Position numbers and translations under genes: made by a program. The notes beneath the pieces are model-generated. The model was given only the letters and a program-made list of their open reading frames with translations, was not told the DNA's origin and did not search any database. A DNA stretch of 64,000 nucleotides. Origin: Orientallactaga sibirica. Lineage: Eukaryota; Chordata; Mammalia; Rodentia; Dipodidae. Shown piece by piece: positions 34,640-45,164 of the stretch. Position 1 is the stretch's first letter; each line of letters opens with the position of its first letter. Location of the stretch: positions 2,409,501 through 2,473,500 of the forward strand of contig JAEOAD010000032.1 in the NCBI GenBank assembly GCA_036365145.1, given 5' to 3'.

Positions 34640-35392
34640 AGAGCAGCATGGAAGGGACAGAGAGAAAGGAAAGAAACTTCTCAAACTGGCAAGCTAACTG
34701 TACACATCAAGAGACCAGAGAAAGAACAGATTCTCCCAAAGTGAGCAGGAGGAAAACTATTAAAGACCCCAGTAAAAGAAAATTCAATAAACCTCTCTTT
34801 CCTGCATTTCTTATACACCATAATACCAGGTGGGCTGCCAACTTGTTAATCCAGCAGGGAAAAAAGCAGACTTTAAAGAACAGAATACTCCTTCAGCATT
34901 CTCTCCCCTTCAAAAGACTCTGCCTTCTTCCTGTTGTCCAAAGGCAGGTCAGCTGGCCCAATCTCCATAGTTGTAATCTCTCAAACAATTGAAGCGGAAT
35001 TGGCAGAAGTTTCAGACCAAAGATTTCTTTCTGTGCCATACCTCTCTACTCACACAAGTCCATTTCTACATAATACAACCCTACAAAATTTCTCAGGACA
35101 CAGGAAGGGAGCACACAGCAAGTCTCTCACACAAATAGCTTCTAGCCCAGTACAGACAAAGCTCTTTCTCACCCTCAGAAGCCAAACCTCTAAGTCCATA
35201 GTTCTTAGTGCATTCAGGTCTTTCCACTCTGACCAGAAGAGTCCATCAAGCTGTACTTACAGCACTGCAAGGCGTCTCTTGGGCCAAGATTTCAAATCTT
35301 TCCACATCCTCCTGCAAAGCAGTTCCAAAAGGCCAAAGCTATACAGTCAGGTTCCAAGAAGCAATGATTATAGTTCTCGGTACCAGCTTTAC
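34640..35392 (-). mobile_element. MaLR internal (non-LTR) segment, partial
   Basis: Read on the minus strand from 35392, it starts with CTGGTACCGAGAAC directly after an LTR end. This equals the TTGGTACC(A/G)GGAG leader found after MaLR LTRs, and purine-rich MaLR-like text follows. The left boundary is vague. The two long plus-strand frames here (34537-34992 and 34934-35578) run antisense to the element and are probably accidental. Confidence 0.6.
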
Positions 35393-35393
35393 T

Positions 35394-35696
35394 CTTGCAG
35401 TCAGGTTCACATTGCTGGCAGAAAACGCCTGACCAAGAGCAGCTTACAGGGAAAAGGAGGTTTAATTTGGCTCACAGACTTGAGGGGAAGTCCAATAATG
35501 GCAGAGGAAAATGATGACATGGGCAGAGGGTGGACATCATCTCCTGGCCAACATCAGGTTGTCAACAGCAACCCATAAGCCCACCCCCAACAATGCACTG
35601 CGTCCAGGAGGCATTCATTCCCAAGTCTCTATTAGCTGGGAACCTAGCATTCACAACACCTAAGTTGATAAGGAACACTTGAGTCAAACCACCACA
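35394..35696 (-). mobile_element. MaLR-type LTR (ORR1/MT-like), 5' LTR of the partial element
   Basis: The minus strand starts TGTGGTGGTTTGACTCAAG at 35696 and has TGGACTTCCCCTCAAGTCTG and CCAAATTAAACCTCC (polyadenylation-signal equivalent) near its end. It resembles the solo LTR at 38296 in the GCCATTATGGAACTTCCCC-type segment. It is joined to an internal leader on the 3' side. Confidence 0.7.
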
Positions 35697-35807
35697 GGTT
35701 CTCTTCCTAGTCAATGCCAAACCAAGCTTTCTACAGTATCCGCTCCCATTCCATAGCATTCCAGTCCCAGAGTGAATTATTTACCTCCTTCTCTAGGTCC
35801 CTTTCTT

Positions 35808-36034
35808 TTTTTTTTTAAATATTTTTTAATATTTTTAATTTTTTTATTTATTTATGACAGAGAAAGGGAGAGAGAGAGTAAGGATGGGCATGCCAGGGCC
35901 TCTAGCCACTGCAAACAAATTCCAGATGCATGTGCCACCATGTGTATCTGGTTTATGTGGGACCTGGAGAAGTGAACTGGGGTCCTTAGGCTTTGCAGGC
36001 ATGCACTTTAACCACTAAGCCATCTCTCCAGCCC
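35808..36034 (-). mobile_element. tRNA-derived SINE, short form
   Basis: The reverse complement begins GGGCTGGAGAGATGGCTTAG at 36034. Body CACATGGTGGCACATGCATC. T-rich tail side at 35808-35855. Confidence 0.93.
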
Positions 36035-36292
36035 TCCTTTTTGTTCTTAGTGTGGTGTTCTGTTTCATTCAGTTTATATTTTGCACAGCACTCAGCATAG
36101 GGGAGTATAACTGATCTATCAGTATCTCCCTACTTAACATAATGAAGGAAGGTTAGGCACCATAGTGTAAACAGCCCGCCATAGTGCAAATGAAAATGTC
36201 AGACTGAGAACAAAAACCAGTTCAAGTCTTCCAAGAGCTAGTATGTTAATGGGAAAAGTAGTGCACAAGCACATGTGTGGACAAGCAAGCGT
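36035..36292. other. Unique DNA
   Basis: Nothing recognised. Confidence 0.45.
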
Positions 36293-36303
36293 GTGCATGC
36301 ACG

Positions 36304-36345
<42 letters not shown>
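36293..36345. repeat. (CA)n microsatellite with CATG/CACG lead-in
   Basis: TGCATGCACGCACGCA followed by about 18 CA units. Confidence 0.95.
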
Positions 36346-36346
<1 letters not shown>

Positions 36347-37075
36347 GTTTAAGTATTGAAAACTGTTGAGGAAAAATGAACCTGAGAGAACTGAGAAGTG
36401 AGCAGCAGGGAAGGACAAAAGGATGTATTTATAAAGACTTTCCCAGAAGACTCATTCAGAGGAGGCAGTGCTTCAGCAGTGATGTGAATGCGAGAACATC
36501 TCTAAGAGAAGCAGCCCTCGCAGAAGGAAGGGAAGGTGCACAGTTCACAGGCAGACACACCCTTTGCAGCACAGGAGTGCTCAAGAAGAGAGGCTGCTGG
36601 GGATGTATCACATACGTTTTTGCAGGGTGGGCAAAGCTTGGATTTTATTCCAAGTATGACAGGAAGCTTTTGGATTGTATGGGGAAGGAGATGCATGAAC
36701 CAGCTTTTTTGTTTTTAAAACTATCTTCGACTGCAAAGGAGAAAGTACACTATGTGTAGGCATGTGGGAGGTGAGGTTGTTCTTAAATAGGTAAATGGTG
36801 AAATTTTATAATGGCATGTGAACTGGCAACTTACCCGAAAGGAGACTACAATGAGAACATTAATATAGACACAACCAAATTAAGGTAAAATGAAAAACAT
36901 AGCTTTATTTTTTAATGAAACTGAGCAATGCAACTTTCTTAAATACAATATTGTTTTAATGTAAAACCCTACTCTTAATGTACTGTGGGTTTTCAATACA
37001 ATGATGGAGTGCATTGTTATGCCTTCTTAGTTGAAAACATGTCATATTTTAACAGAAAGGATCAAAAATCAGAGA
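36346..37075. other. Unique DNA, nothing recognised
   Basis: The 127-codon plus frame at 36376-36759 and its minus-strand overlaps have no recognisable domain or splice context. Probably chance. Confidence 0.45.
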
Positions 37076-37077
37076 AA

Positions 37078-37178
37078 GTTGGCATGGTACTAGAACCCCT
37101 GCACTCAGGAATCTGAGGCAGCAGTAACATGAGTTCAAGGTCAAGACAATGTAGCAAAACACTTTCAAAAATACAAAG
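37078..37178 (+). mobile_element. Degenerate B1-like SINE
   Basis: GTTGGCATGGTACTAGAACC, CTGCACTCAGGAATCTGAGG and GAGTTCAAGGTCAAGACAAT are in B1 order. A younger B1 follows directly. Confidence 0.55.
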
Positions 37179-37180
37179 AA

Positions 37181-37324
37181 GCCAAGCGTGGTGGCGCACG
37201 CCTTTAATCCCAGCACTCGGGAGACAGAGGTAGGAGGATCGCCGTGAGTTCGAGGCCTCCCTGGACTACATAGTGAATTCCAGGTCAGCCTGGGCTTGAG
37301 TGAGACCCTATCTCGAAAAACTCA
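37181..37324 (+). mobile_element. B1 SINE, full length
   Basis: GCCAAGCGTGGTGGCGCACG to CCTATCTCGAAAAACTC. Near consensus, with a minimal A-tail. Confidence 0.95.
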
Positions 37325-37329
37325 AATTG

Positions 37330-37720
37330 AGCAGGAGAAAAATATTAGGATTGAAGCGGAAGCAAAAGTGAGGACACAGAGTTCACACGTACAAGTCAGG
37401 AACCCTATTCCCACATGGCTCCTTACCGCCCCCCACACGGCTCCTTACCGCCCCCCACACGGCTCCTTACCGCCCCCCCCACAGGGCAGGAACTCTTTGT
37501 ACTTTCTTTTTTATGGTTTTCCCAGACCCAACACTTGGGCTCTCAGAGCACGTGGGTGTATTCATTTGCATTCCCTTGGCTCTGTACTCCCCTCAATAAA
37601 TGTAATAATTTAATAATTATCCTTCTCAGTCTTATTTTATCCAATTCTTTGGTTAGAAGTAGACACAAACCTAGGGTTTGGGGGTTGAAGGACTTGTTTT
37701 CCTGAACCCCTAACACCCTG
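37330..37720 (+). mobile_element. Possible LTR fragment containing the 22-bp repeats
   Basis: Downstream of the C-rich repeats come GGCTCTGTACTCCCCTCAAT and AATAAATGTAATAATT, then a 100-base stretch ending in TAGGGTTTGGGGGTTGAAGG, which recalls the R-U5-leader order of a retroviral LTR with promoter-proximal repeats. No TSD or coding part was found, so this is only a suggestion. Confidence 0.3.
37408..37486. repeat. Three-copy 22-bp C-rich tandem repeat
   Basis: ACGGCTCCTTACCGCCCCCC-type unit repeated three times (the first with ATGG instead of ACGG). CpG-rich compared with surroundings. Confidence 0.9.
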
Positions 37721-37804
37721 TTTCAAATAAATAATTTAAATAAATAGCAAGACGCTCACATTGCCCTTCCATGATCACAAAAGCAAATAAGAAGAAAAGT
37801 ACCA

Positions 37805-38007
37805 ACGCTGGAGAGATGCCTTAGCAGGTAAGATGCTTGCCTGCTAAGCCGGACGGCTCGGGTTTGATTCTCCAGGACCCACATAAAGCCAGATGCACAA
37901 GTGGTGCATACATCTGGAGTACATTTGCAATGGCAAGAGGCCCTGGTATGCCCATTCATTCTCATTCTTCTCTTTCCTTATAAATAAGTAAAATAATTTT
38001 TAAAAAA
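37805..38007 (+). mobile_element. tRNA-derived SINE, short form
   Basis: CGCTGGAGAGATGCCTTAGC head, B box GGTTTGATTCTCC, weak CT end. Imperfect TSD AAGAAAAGTAC (about 37792) and AAGAAAAAAGTAC (about 38010). Confidence 0.9.
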
Positions 38008-38012
38008 ATAAG

Positions 38013-38290
38013 AAAAAAGTACTATACGTATGAAAATTCATAGTCTAGGCTTATCTCAACTAATAAAGAAGAGTGGTTTTCTGTGGAAAATAATATATTT
38101 AGTTAGAAGAAAAACACTGAATTAATTGAGGGGGTGTCAGAGCCAAAAAATGTGGTAAACTGCAATTTCAGTAATCTAGCTAATATTATAAACATATTGA
38201 TTCACAATGTCTCTTATGTTTAGAGTTTAAAAATGTAATGAACATTTATTATGATTTCTCTGATCAAAGAAAGTCCTTAAATTTAAAATT
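38013..38290. other. Unique DNA
   Basis: Nothing recognised. Confidence 0.45.
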
Positions 38291-38295
38291 CTAAC

Positions 38296-38686
38296 TGTGG
38301 TAGTTTGAATATATGTCCCCCAATATATTCAGTGTTTTACTAGTTATAGTTTGCATCTGCAATCACCTTGCTAGAGGCAATGTCACTGGGGCCAGTCTTA
38401 AGATGTTAATGGTGGGTTTGAGATTCCATTGTAAAGATATGCAAATGTGCCTAGCGGGAGTTCCTGAAGTGTCTATGTGACCCTTTTGGCTGTAGTTTTG
38501 CTCTGTGTGCTGTGTAGCTGGCAGCTTGGTTTTGCTTTCTCTGCTTGGCCTTGTGAGAGCAGGTCGCTTCTTCTGCCATTATGGAACTTCCCCTGGATCT
38601 GTAAGCTTCAATAAATAATATCCCTTCCTCCATAACTGTGCCTGGTCTGGAAGTTCAGCTCAGCAAACCTGAAGCTGTCTGCTACA
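38296..38686 (+). mobile_element. Solo LTR, MaLR (ORR1/MT)-like, 391 bp with perfect 5-bp TSD
   Basis: It begins TGTGGTAGTTTGAATATATG and ends GTCTGCTACA, with imperfect inverted ends (TGTGGTAG versus TGTAGCAG) and CTAAC at 38291-38295 and 38687-38691. The TG...CA ends and 5-bp duplication are the mark of ERVL-class integration. A CAATAAATAATATC polyadenylation signal lies at about 38607. Absence of internal sequence implies LTR-LTR recombination. Confidence 0.85.
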
Positions 38687-38711
38687 CTAACCTATGTAAA
38701 AATTCATTTAT

Positions 38712-38941
38712 TTTTTTAGAAATGTTTTATTTATTATTTATTTGCAAGGAGAGAGAGACAGCAAGAAAAGGGGAGAGAATGATTGAGAATAAATAGGCGC
38801 ACCAAAGCCTCTTGCCACTGCAGACAAAGATACATGCACCACTTTGTACATCTGGCTTTACGTGGGTACTGGGGAATCAAACCCAGGCCATCAGACTTTT
38901 CAAGCAAATACCTTTAACTACTGAGCCATTTTTCTAGCCCA
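38712..38941 (-). mobile_element. tRNA-derived SINE, short form, diverged
   Basis: The reverse complement begins GGGCTAGAAAAATGGCTCAG at 38941. Imperfect TSD AAAATTCATTTA / AAAATTTATTTC on the flanks. Confidence 0.88.
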
Positions 38942-39840
38942 AAATTTATTTCCTGAATAAGCAAGATGTTCAAAAATAATTCCAACACTCCCAGTTAATC
39001 CTTTTTATCACATATAAAAAAAAAAAAAAGCAAAGAGGGAGGTGAGCTTACCATTAGATTTTGGAGTTGTTTGTTGACATCTTTGAAATAGTTCACAGAT
39101 AATAAATGAACAACTTTTGCTATCATGACAATGTTTGCCTCTGCAGGAAACAGCCTGTTTCAAAAGGTGCTCAACTAATAACACTCCTCTTTTGATTACT
39201 TTCTTCTCATCCTGATATGAAAAAAATGTTTTGCAAATTCTAAAAAAATATTATCTTGTGCTTTCTAATGTTGCTTAGGGAATTACTCATCACAAATTAT
39301 TCATATAATGAGCAAAACTCCACTGAGTTATTTTCTTCCTGGGGACATGTTAATACCTAAGAGAGAATGGGTATCCCATCTAAAAGCTCATATTTGTAGA
39401 TGACTAAACTTGGTACCAAATATGATAATGCTTGGTAAAGACGATCATAAAGAAATGAATTCTCTATTTACCTAAAACAGATATTTCTTCTCGTGTACTT
39501 TAAAAAACGAAAAGGTATCTCTGGGAATCTATTCCTTTATACAGTCCAAATCTTTAATTCATGAACAAAAGATATCATAGAGTCATGATTTAGGCACTCT
39601 GGGTGAAATAAAAACTAGTTTGATTCAGGGCAAAATGTCTTGGAATCCATTTCTGGATGAAGATATCTTACATCCTCACAATGAATTGAAGCTTGGCATA
39701 GTGGATGTATCAATAGCATGCTGCCACAACATGCAAACAAGCTACTGAATATGACACTAAATTACTGCTTTACTGTATTCACTAACATTGTAGTAACTTT
39801 GAGGATTAATCAAGCAATTATTTATCAATATCTCTTTGTT
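38942..39840. other. Unique DNA, nothing recognised
   Basis: A/T-rich with an A13 run near 39017. No repeat or gene landmark. Confidence 0.5.
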
Positions 39841-39844
39841 ATTC

Positions 39845-39853
39845 TTATTTATT

Positions 39854-39900
<47 letters not shown>

Positions 39901-40072
39901 TTGTAAGCAGAGAGAGAGAACACATGCCAGGGCCTCTAGCCACTGCAAACAAGCTCCAGATGCATGTGCCATTTTATACATCCAGACTGACTTGGGCACT
40001 GGGGAATTAAATCCCGGTTATTAGACTTTGCAAGTAAATGCCTTACCACTGGGCCATCAGCTCTCCAGGCCC
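39845..40072 (-). mobile_element. tRNA-derived SINE, short form, with (TATT)n tail
   Basis: The reverse complement starts GGGCCTGGAGAGCTGATGGC at 40072. Its tail is about 14 TTTA units at 39846-39902, which create the LFIYLFIYLF-type frame. Confidence 0.9.
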
Positions 40073-40111
40073 TATGATTATTTTGAACTATCTCTTTTTT
40101 GTTGTTGTTGG

Positions 40112-40269
40112 TGGTTTTTGTTTGTTTGTTTTTGAGGTAGGGTCTCACTCTAGCCCAGACTGACCTAGAATTCACTCTGTATTCTCAGGGTGGCCTCAAA
40201 CTCATGGCAATCCTCCTACCTCTGCCTCCCAAGTGCTGGGATTAAAGGGGTGCATCACCACGCCCAGCT
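40112..40269 (-). mobile_element. B1 SINE, full length
   Basis: The reverse complement runs from AGCTGGGCGTGGTGATGCAC at 40269 to the (AAAC)n tail at 40112. Both halves of the quasi-duplication are present. Confidence 0.94.
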
Positions 40270-40364
40270 GAACTATCTCTTAATACAAATAGAAACAAAG
40301 TTTAATATAGTGATGAGAAAAAATGTAAATCTCAATTCCATTATTTACTTCAAATGTGACTCTT

Positions 40365-40548
40365 TGGCTGGAGAGATGGCTTAGCAGTTAAGGTATTGGC
40401 TTGTAAAGCCTTAGGGCCTGGGTTCCATCCCCTACATTCCAAGCCAGATGTACATGGTGGCACATACATCTGAAATTTGTTTGCAGTGGCAAGAGGTCCT
40501 GGTATCTCTCTCTCTCTCTCTCTGATAATAAGTAAAAATTTAAAAATT
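40365..40548 (+). mobile_element. tRNA-derived SINE, short form, with perfect 13-bp TSD
   Basis: TSD AAATGTGACTCTT at 40352-40364 and 40549-40561. Head GGCTGGAGAGATGGCTTAGC, CT stretch, short AAAAATTTAAAAATT tail. Confidence 0.95.
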
Positions 40549-40561
40549 AAATGTGACTCTT

Positions 40562-40839
40562 AAATTCCAGCAAAGCACAGCATTTAATTATGCCAAAGGC
40601 CGCATACACCAAATAACAATCCCAGTCGATTACCACTCAACCATGTGAGTCATTCTTTGCAATCTGCTATCCTCCGAAGTATCATCTCCCCAATAAAAGT
40701 GAGACGAGGAGAAGGAGCGACATTTCCATTGTTGTGTGAGAGACGTACTGCGTGTGTCATGGCAATTATCTGGAGGGGAGTGTCCAATGCTCAGGGAGAA
40801 TGACAGACTAGAGGGAGATGCAGAATTCAAGCCTAGATG
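40562..40839. other. Unique DNA
   Basis: Nothing recognised. Confidence 0.45.
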
Positions 40840-41215
40840 AAGTGATGGCAGAGAAAGAAACCTCCACGGTGTTTAATGAACAATGCCGCAGCTATTCATT
40901 ACGCCTCTTCTCCAGCTGATCATTAAGCTTTCAGCTCTGTTTATGCAACAGAAAAGGAAATGTTGACTCAAGATTTCATGCGCTTACTATTCACACAAAG
41001 AAGAAACCATGAGGAGTATAATCTGCAATTATAGTACCTGCTAAAGCGGGCTCCCTGTTATGGAGCCTGGTTATTAGCTGTTGTGAGCCCCATCAAACGC
41101 AGGGCACTCCCTGAATTTGTGATCTGTCCCGTGTCATCATGGGGAGCAGACCTCAAAGCCCATGAAACTTAATCAAAATTGACTTAACCAATACTGTTTC
41201 AAATGAAGGAAACCA
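40840..41215. other. Candidate conserved non-coding element B
   Basis: A repeat-free block with SOX-type AACAATG near 40881, E-box CAGCTG near 40916, CATTAAG/ATTA cores, TTATGCAA (C/EBP-type) near 40942 and CAATTATAG. CpG is retained (AATGCCGCAG, TTACGCC, AAACGCAG). No long open frame. Constraint is inferred from texture and from the repeat-free neighbourhood. Confidence 0.3.
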
Positions 41216-41868
41216 AAGAGTGCTTCTAAGGTCAAATGGTAGAAGAAAAGCTTTTAACTCATGAACTGAGGCTTTGGAAAAGTCAAATGAATCTATCATT
41301 ATTTTTAACTATCTTCACCACACACTGTTGTTGGACACTATGATTGAATGTTTGTGGAATAAACAACAATAACAAACAAACAAAAAAAGCAGTGCAAATC
41401 GTATCTGCCAAGCTCACTGGTAACCAAAACAGAAGCTGCTCAGCAAAAGCAGGTTGAATGGATGAATACTAGTCACTTCAAGGAAACTTAGCAGAACATC
41501 TCTTTAACTTAAGACTTTCTGGTGTAGAAAATTGGAGCATCAGTGCCCACCTGGCAGAGCTGCTGTGGGGAATCACTGTCATTAACCAAAATCCTAGATT
41601 CGGAGGCATCTAGTCTGAAGTCTGTTGTGCTCTTGCAGTGGACTTAAGTGTGAAATTCTCCATGCAAACTTCTTAGGGGCTTCATCTGTTCTCTTTATTT
41701 TGTGATCCACAGTTTAATCAGACATATGAAAATTTTAATGAAAGCATCAGAATAAAAAATGGCATGGCTCTTTGGATGGTGGCATGAAGTCATCAAATAC
41801 TACCTTTAAAAATAGCACTGAGTGGATCAAGTGAGCCCATCATGAGAAATGATTAATGGTTTCTGAAT

Positions 41869-41908
<40 letters not shown>

Positions 41909-44129
41909 TAAGGTAGCTGAAATACTTAAGGCAGACTGTCAAAGTCTAGCCTTCAGGGAACATTTCATGGATAATGCATGAGAAAAATATCACTTTAGAG
42001 CTAATTCGATACAATTTATTGTGCCAAATTTACCTGAGTTTCAAATGTAAAGTTGGGACTGGTTTTTGAAGGATTCTTGAGAACTGCTTATTCCCTGTGT
42101 AGAGCGGTGGGTGATCCACCTCTTCCTGAACTGCTCGGCCTTCTCACTCTCCTAATGGAAGAGGGAATGGGTCCATTTTTTATTTTTTTAATATCTTGAT
42201 GACCAAAATGTAAAAGCTTTCCTCTTATCTACTAAAAATAAGAGTAGCTGAATGCCTTCATTTCTTCCAGGAAACAGAGGCTGGTGTCTTCTGAAACTCT
42301 TATGCAAGATGTAATGGGCAATTTAATTCTACTGATTCAAGAAGGGTGAGTGTTTCTCTGTGTTTGTTTAGGTTTTTATTATGTAAGTGGAAGGGGTGAA
42401 GGGTGGGCATGCAAGAGATTGCACTGTCTCTCAAGGCAGGAAGCGAAGAGGCCCTGAGTACAGGACACTCAACAATTCTTGCAACAGATTCCAAGCAAAG
42501 AGAGGGACCATAACCCACCACAGGGACACAGTTGAGAAGTCTGGGGACTGTGGAAATCAAGCTCTCCATCTCTGACATGTAATTCTTATCTCAAAGTTCT
42601 ATTTTGTACAAAACAAGAACAGTGATGATGAAATTTTCAGACTTTTGGGTTTGATTCCTGAGAAGGAGAATGTAAATTTCTTCTTAAGTTTTTTTTCTGT
42701 TTTAAATAGTGGGAAATCTTTGTAATTTCCAAACCATTTTGATCCAACCTGAGTTGGAAATGATGTGGAAAAAGGGGACCGAAAGAGCAAGCACTGCTTA
42801 GGATCACTTCAAGGTAGGGAAGGGGGTTGGAGATTAAATTCAACCATGCGACCAGAGTTTAATAAACCCTGTGTAATGGTCAGGGGAGTGTGTTGGAACT
42901 TTCTGTGTGCGTTATACTGATAGGCCAGGAGGGTGGCAAGCCCTGATGATAAGGCGAGAGGTCCCCTAAATAAGATCCTCATAAACCTTGAGATTTATGC
43001 CTCTTCATTCATCTGTTCCCGAGTTGTAACATCTGTAAGAAAACTGAAGCAATGTGTGTCCTGCTTTCTGAGATCTGAGTCATTGGAATCAAGGAGTTTG
43101 CATGAGACCATGGGAACCTCGCAGGTTTGCAGTCACTTGGTCTAAAGTGTACAGTCTTGCTGGAGACCAGGCCCTTGAACTTGTAGGTCAGCATTAACTG
43201 CAAATGGTTCATCCCCCCGCCCCACTGAGTGACAGTACTTCCCGGCCTGAGCCCTGAGCAAAGCTCTCCATGCACTACCCTGAATTTTCTCTACATTAGG
43301 ACAGGAAACGCTTAGGTTTTCAATACGAGAAAATTTCTTCTGCCAGACAAGACCCTATGGAACCTGGTCTAAGAAAGCAGTGGTTGGGCTAAGAGTGACA
43401 CTCTGGAACGGAGTGGGAAGTCTCACCAACTCTCTCTACAGATAACCTAAAACAACTTGAAGATCCTACCTGTTTATTCTACAAATATTTGATAGTTAGA
43501 CAAAAATCCCAGTGGTATTTCTGAAAAGCACAACACTAAATATGTAACTGTGCCTTGACTACATGTTGGAATAAAAACTGGACCTGGTTTACACATGGTC
43601 TTGTCTCTGTACATGATGGATGGCAAAGTGTGATTCCTTTAACACTGGTGGTGGTAGGTTGCTCACTTTTAATATAAGCCTTGCATAGAATATGAAAAGT
43701 TGGAGGAAGGGCCATTTAGTACCCACTTACTCAAATTTTTGATACTTGTGTCCTGCAAAACCAGTTCTAGACAAGTTGTGACCTTTCTGCTTTAAAATGG
43801 CATCAAATTCTTTACAATGTATATTTATAAAGCGATTTCTTTTAAATGCTTTAGTGTCTCCCACCTAATCTCAGTGCTGAGGATCATGCAGACACAAATG
43901 TGGCTGGTCTGCAGTAAGTTGTTGCAGTGGAATCAACTGCAGAACTCAGACCTGCCTGGCAATGGGAGTCGGGGGTGGAGGGAACACGTGACTCAGATCG
44001 CTGCAGGAAGAACTGCTGCAGAGGGTTGTGTGGGAATCTTCTCTGCTCGTAGAACTAAAAAGTTAAGTGAATAGGGTTTCCCTCTACGCCTCTCTCAGAA
44101 AAAAATAAACTTGAGACCAAGCACAACAC
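41216..44129. other. SINE-free unique DNA with a T36 run
   Basis: A run of 36 T at 41870-41905 is the only repeat. Short overlapping frames at 42300-43275 on both strands have no domain or splice support. Confidence 0.5.
41870..41905. repeat. Poly(T) run of 36
   Basis: An uninterrupted T run with no recognisable SINE or LINE body on either side. Confidence 0.95.
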
Positions 44130-44130
44130 A

Positions 44131-44485
44131 GGATTGGGGAGATGGATCAGCCATTAAAGAAATTTGCTTTCAAGCCAGGCGTGGTGGCGCACGCCTTTAA
44201 TCCCAGCACTTGGGAGGCAGAGGAAGGAGGGTTGCTGTGAGTTTGAGTCCACCCTGAGACTACATAGTGAATTCCAGGTCAGCCTGGACCAGAGTGAAAC
44301 CCTACCTCGAAAAACCAAAAATAAAGAAAAAAAGAAAAAGAAATTTGCTTCAAGTCTGCCTGCAGCCAGATGCACAAAGTGTGTGCATGCATCTGGAATT
44401 CATCTGTAGTCCCAAGACACCCTGCAATGCCTATTATTTCTCTCTTTCTCTGCTTGCAGATAAATAAAGAATTTAAAACAAAGCA
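44131..44485 (+). mobile_element. tRNA-derived SINE split by a nested B1
   Basis: The 5' piece (44131-44173, GGGGAGATGGATCAGCC) and 3' piece (44337-44485, CAGCCAGATGCACAAAGTG to the AATAAAGAATTTAAAAC tail) belong to one copy. The 14+ base TSD (AAAGAAATTTGCTT) on both sides of the B1 confirms the nesting. Confidence 0.9.
44174..44336 (+). mobile_element. B1 SINE nested in a tRNA-derived SINE
   Basis: Full-length B1, GCCAGGCGTGGTGGCGCACG to CCTACCTCGAAAAACC, with a mixed A/G tail. TSD AAAGAAATTTGCTT at 44156-44169 and 44337-44350. Confidence 0.95.
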
Positions 44486-44856
44486 ACCAACAAACAAAAA
44501 AGGCTCCCTAGTGATATAAACCTACAGGTGAGGATAAGACAAATGTTCTGGAATCTTCAGATTTGTAACTGATAAATAACAGGTTACTTCCCTTCAAAGT
44601 AACCAAAGTAGATCTTACTTGAGCTAAGTGAAGGCAGATACTATGTAGCTTATATTGAAGTCAATATTGCTAAGATTCATAAGATGCCCCCTTGTCTAGA
44701 GGCAATATTTCCCAAGACCCCACACATTGAAACCTATACATACTAATTTTTTTTCTTCCTACAGATCCCTGTGATAAGTTTTACTTATAAACAGAGTAAA
44801 AGGTTAACAATCCTATGCTATTAGAAACATGGGTGTAGCTGTGAGCTCTGTTAATA
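44486..44856. other. Unique DNA
   Basis: Nothing recognised. Confidence 0.45.
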
Positions 44857-44868
44857 TGTCCCACTATA

Positions 44869-45152
44869 GGGCTGGAGAGATGGCTTAGTGGTTAAGGTGC
44901 CTGCCTCCTAAGCCTAAGAACGCAGGTTCCAATCTCCAGCAGTTCCAATCTCCAGGTCCCACGTTTAGCCAGATGCAAAGTGACGCAAGGGCACAATGCC
45001 ACACTTGACCACAAGGGGGCGCATGCATCTGGATTTCATTCGCAGCAGCTGAGAGGCTGCTGGCACGCCCATTTCTATCTGTCTTTCTGTCTTCCTCTCC
45101 CTCTCTCTCTGTCTCTCTGTGTCTCTCCAAAAAAAAAAAAAAAAAAAATTTT
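44869..45152 (+). mobile_element. tRNA-derived SINE, long form, duplicated B box, with 12-bp TSD
   Basis: TSD TGTCCCACTATA at 44857-44868 and 45153-45164. Head GGGCTGGAGAGATGGCTTAG. B-box segment doubled with a 16-bp period at about 44925-44956. Long-form insert, CT-rich end, then an A20 tail with T5. One of the youngest-looking copies. Confidence 0.96.
45009..45022 (+). promoter_or_regulatory. CTCF-like core motif inside a long-form SINE
   Basis: CCACAAGGGGGCGC, unmutated and on the plus strand. Confidence 0.5.
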
Positions 45153-45164
45153 TGTCCCACTATA

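Noticed and set aside
36376..36759. 127-codon plus-strand frame as an exon
   Set aside because: No domain and no splice sites of convincing quality; open minus-strand frames overlap it.
44858..45164. Functional tRNA gene at the SINE head
   Set aside because: A and B boxes are those of a SINE; no cloverleaf could be formed, and the copy has a TSD and A-tail.
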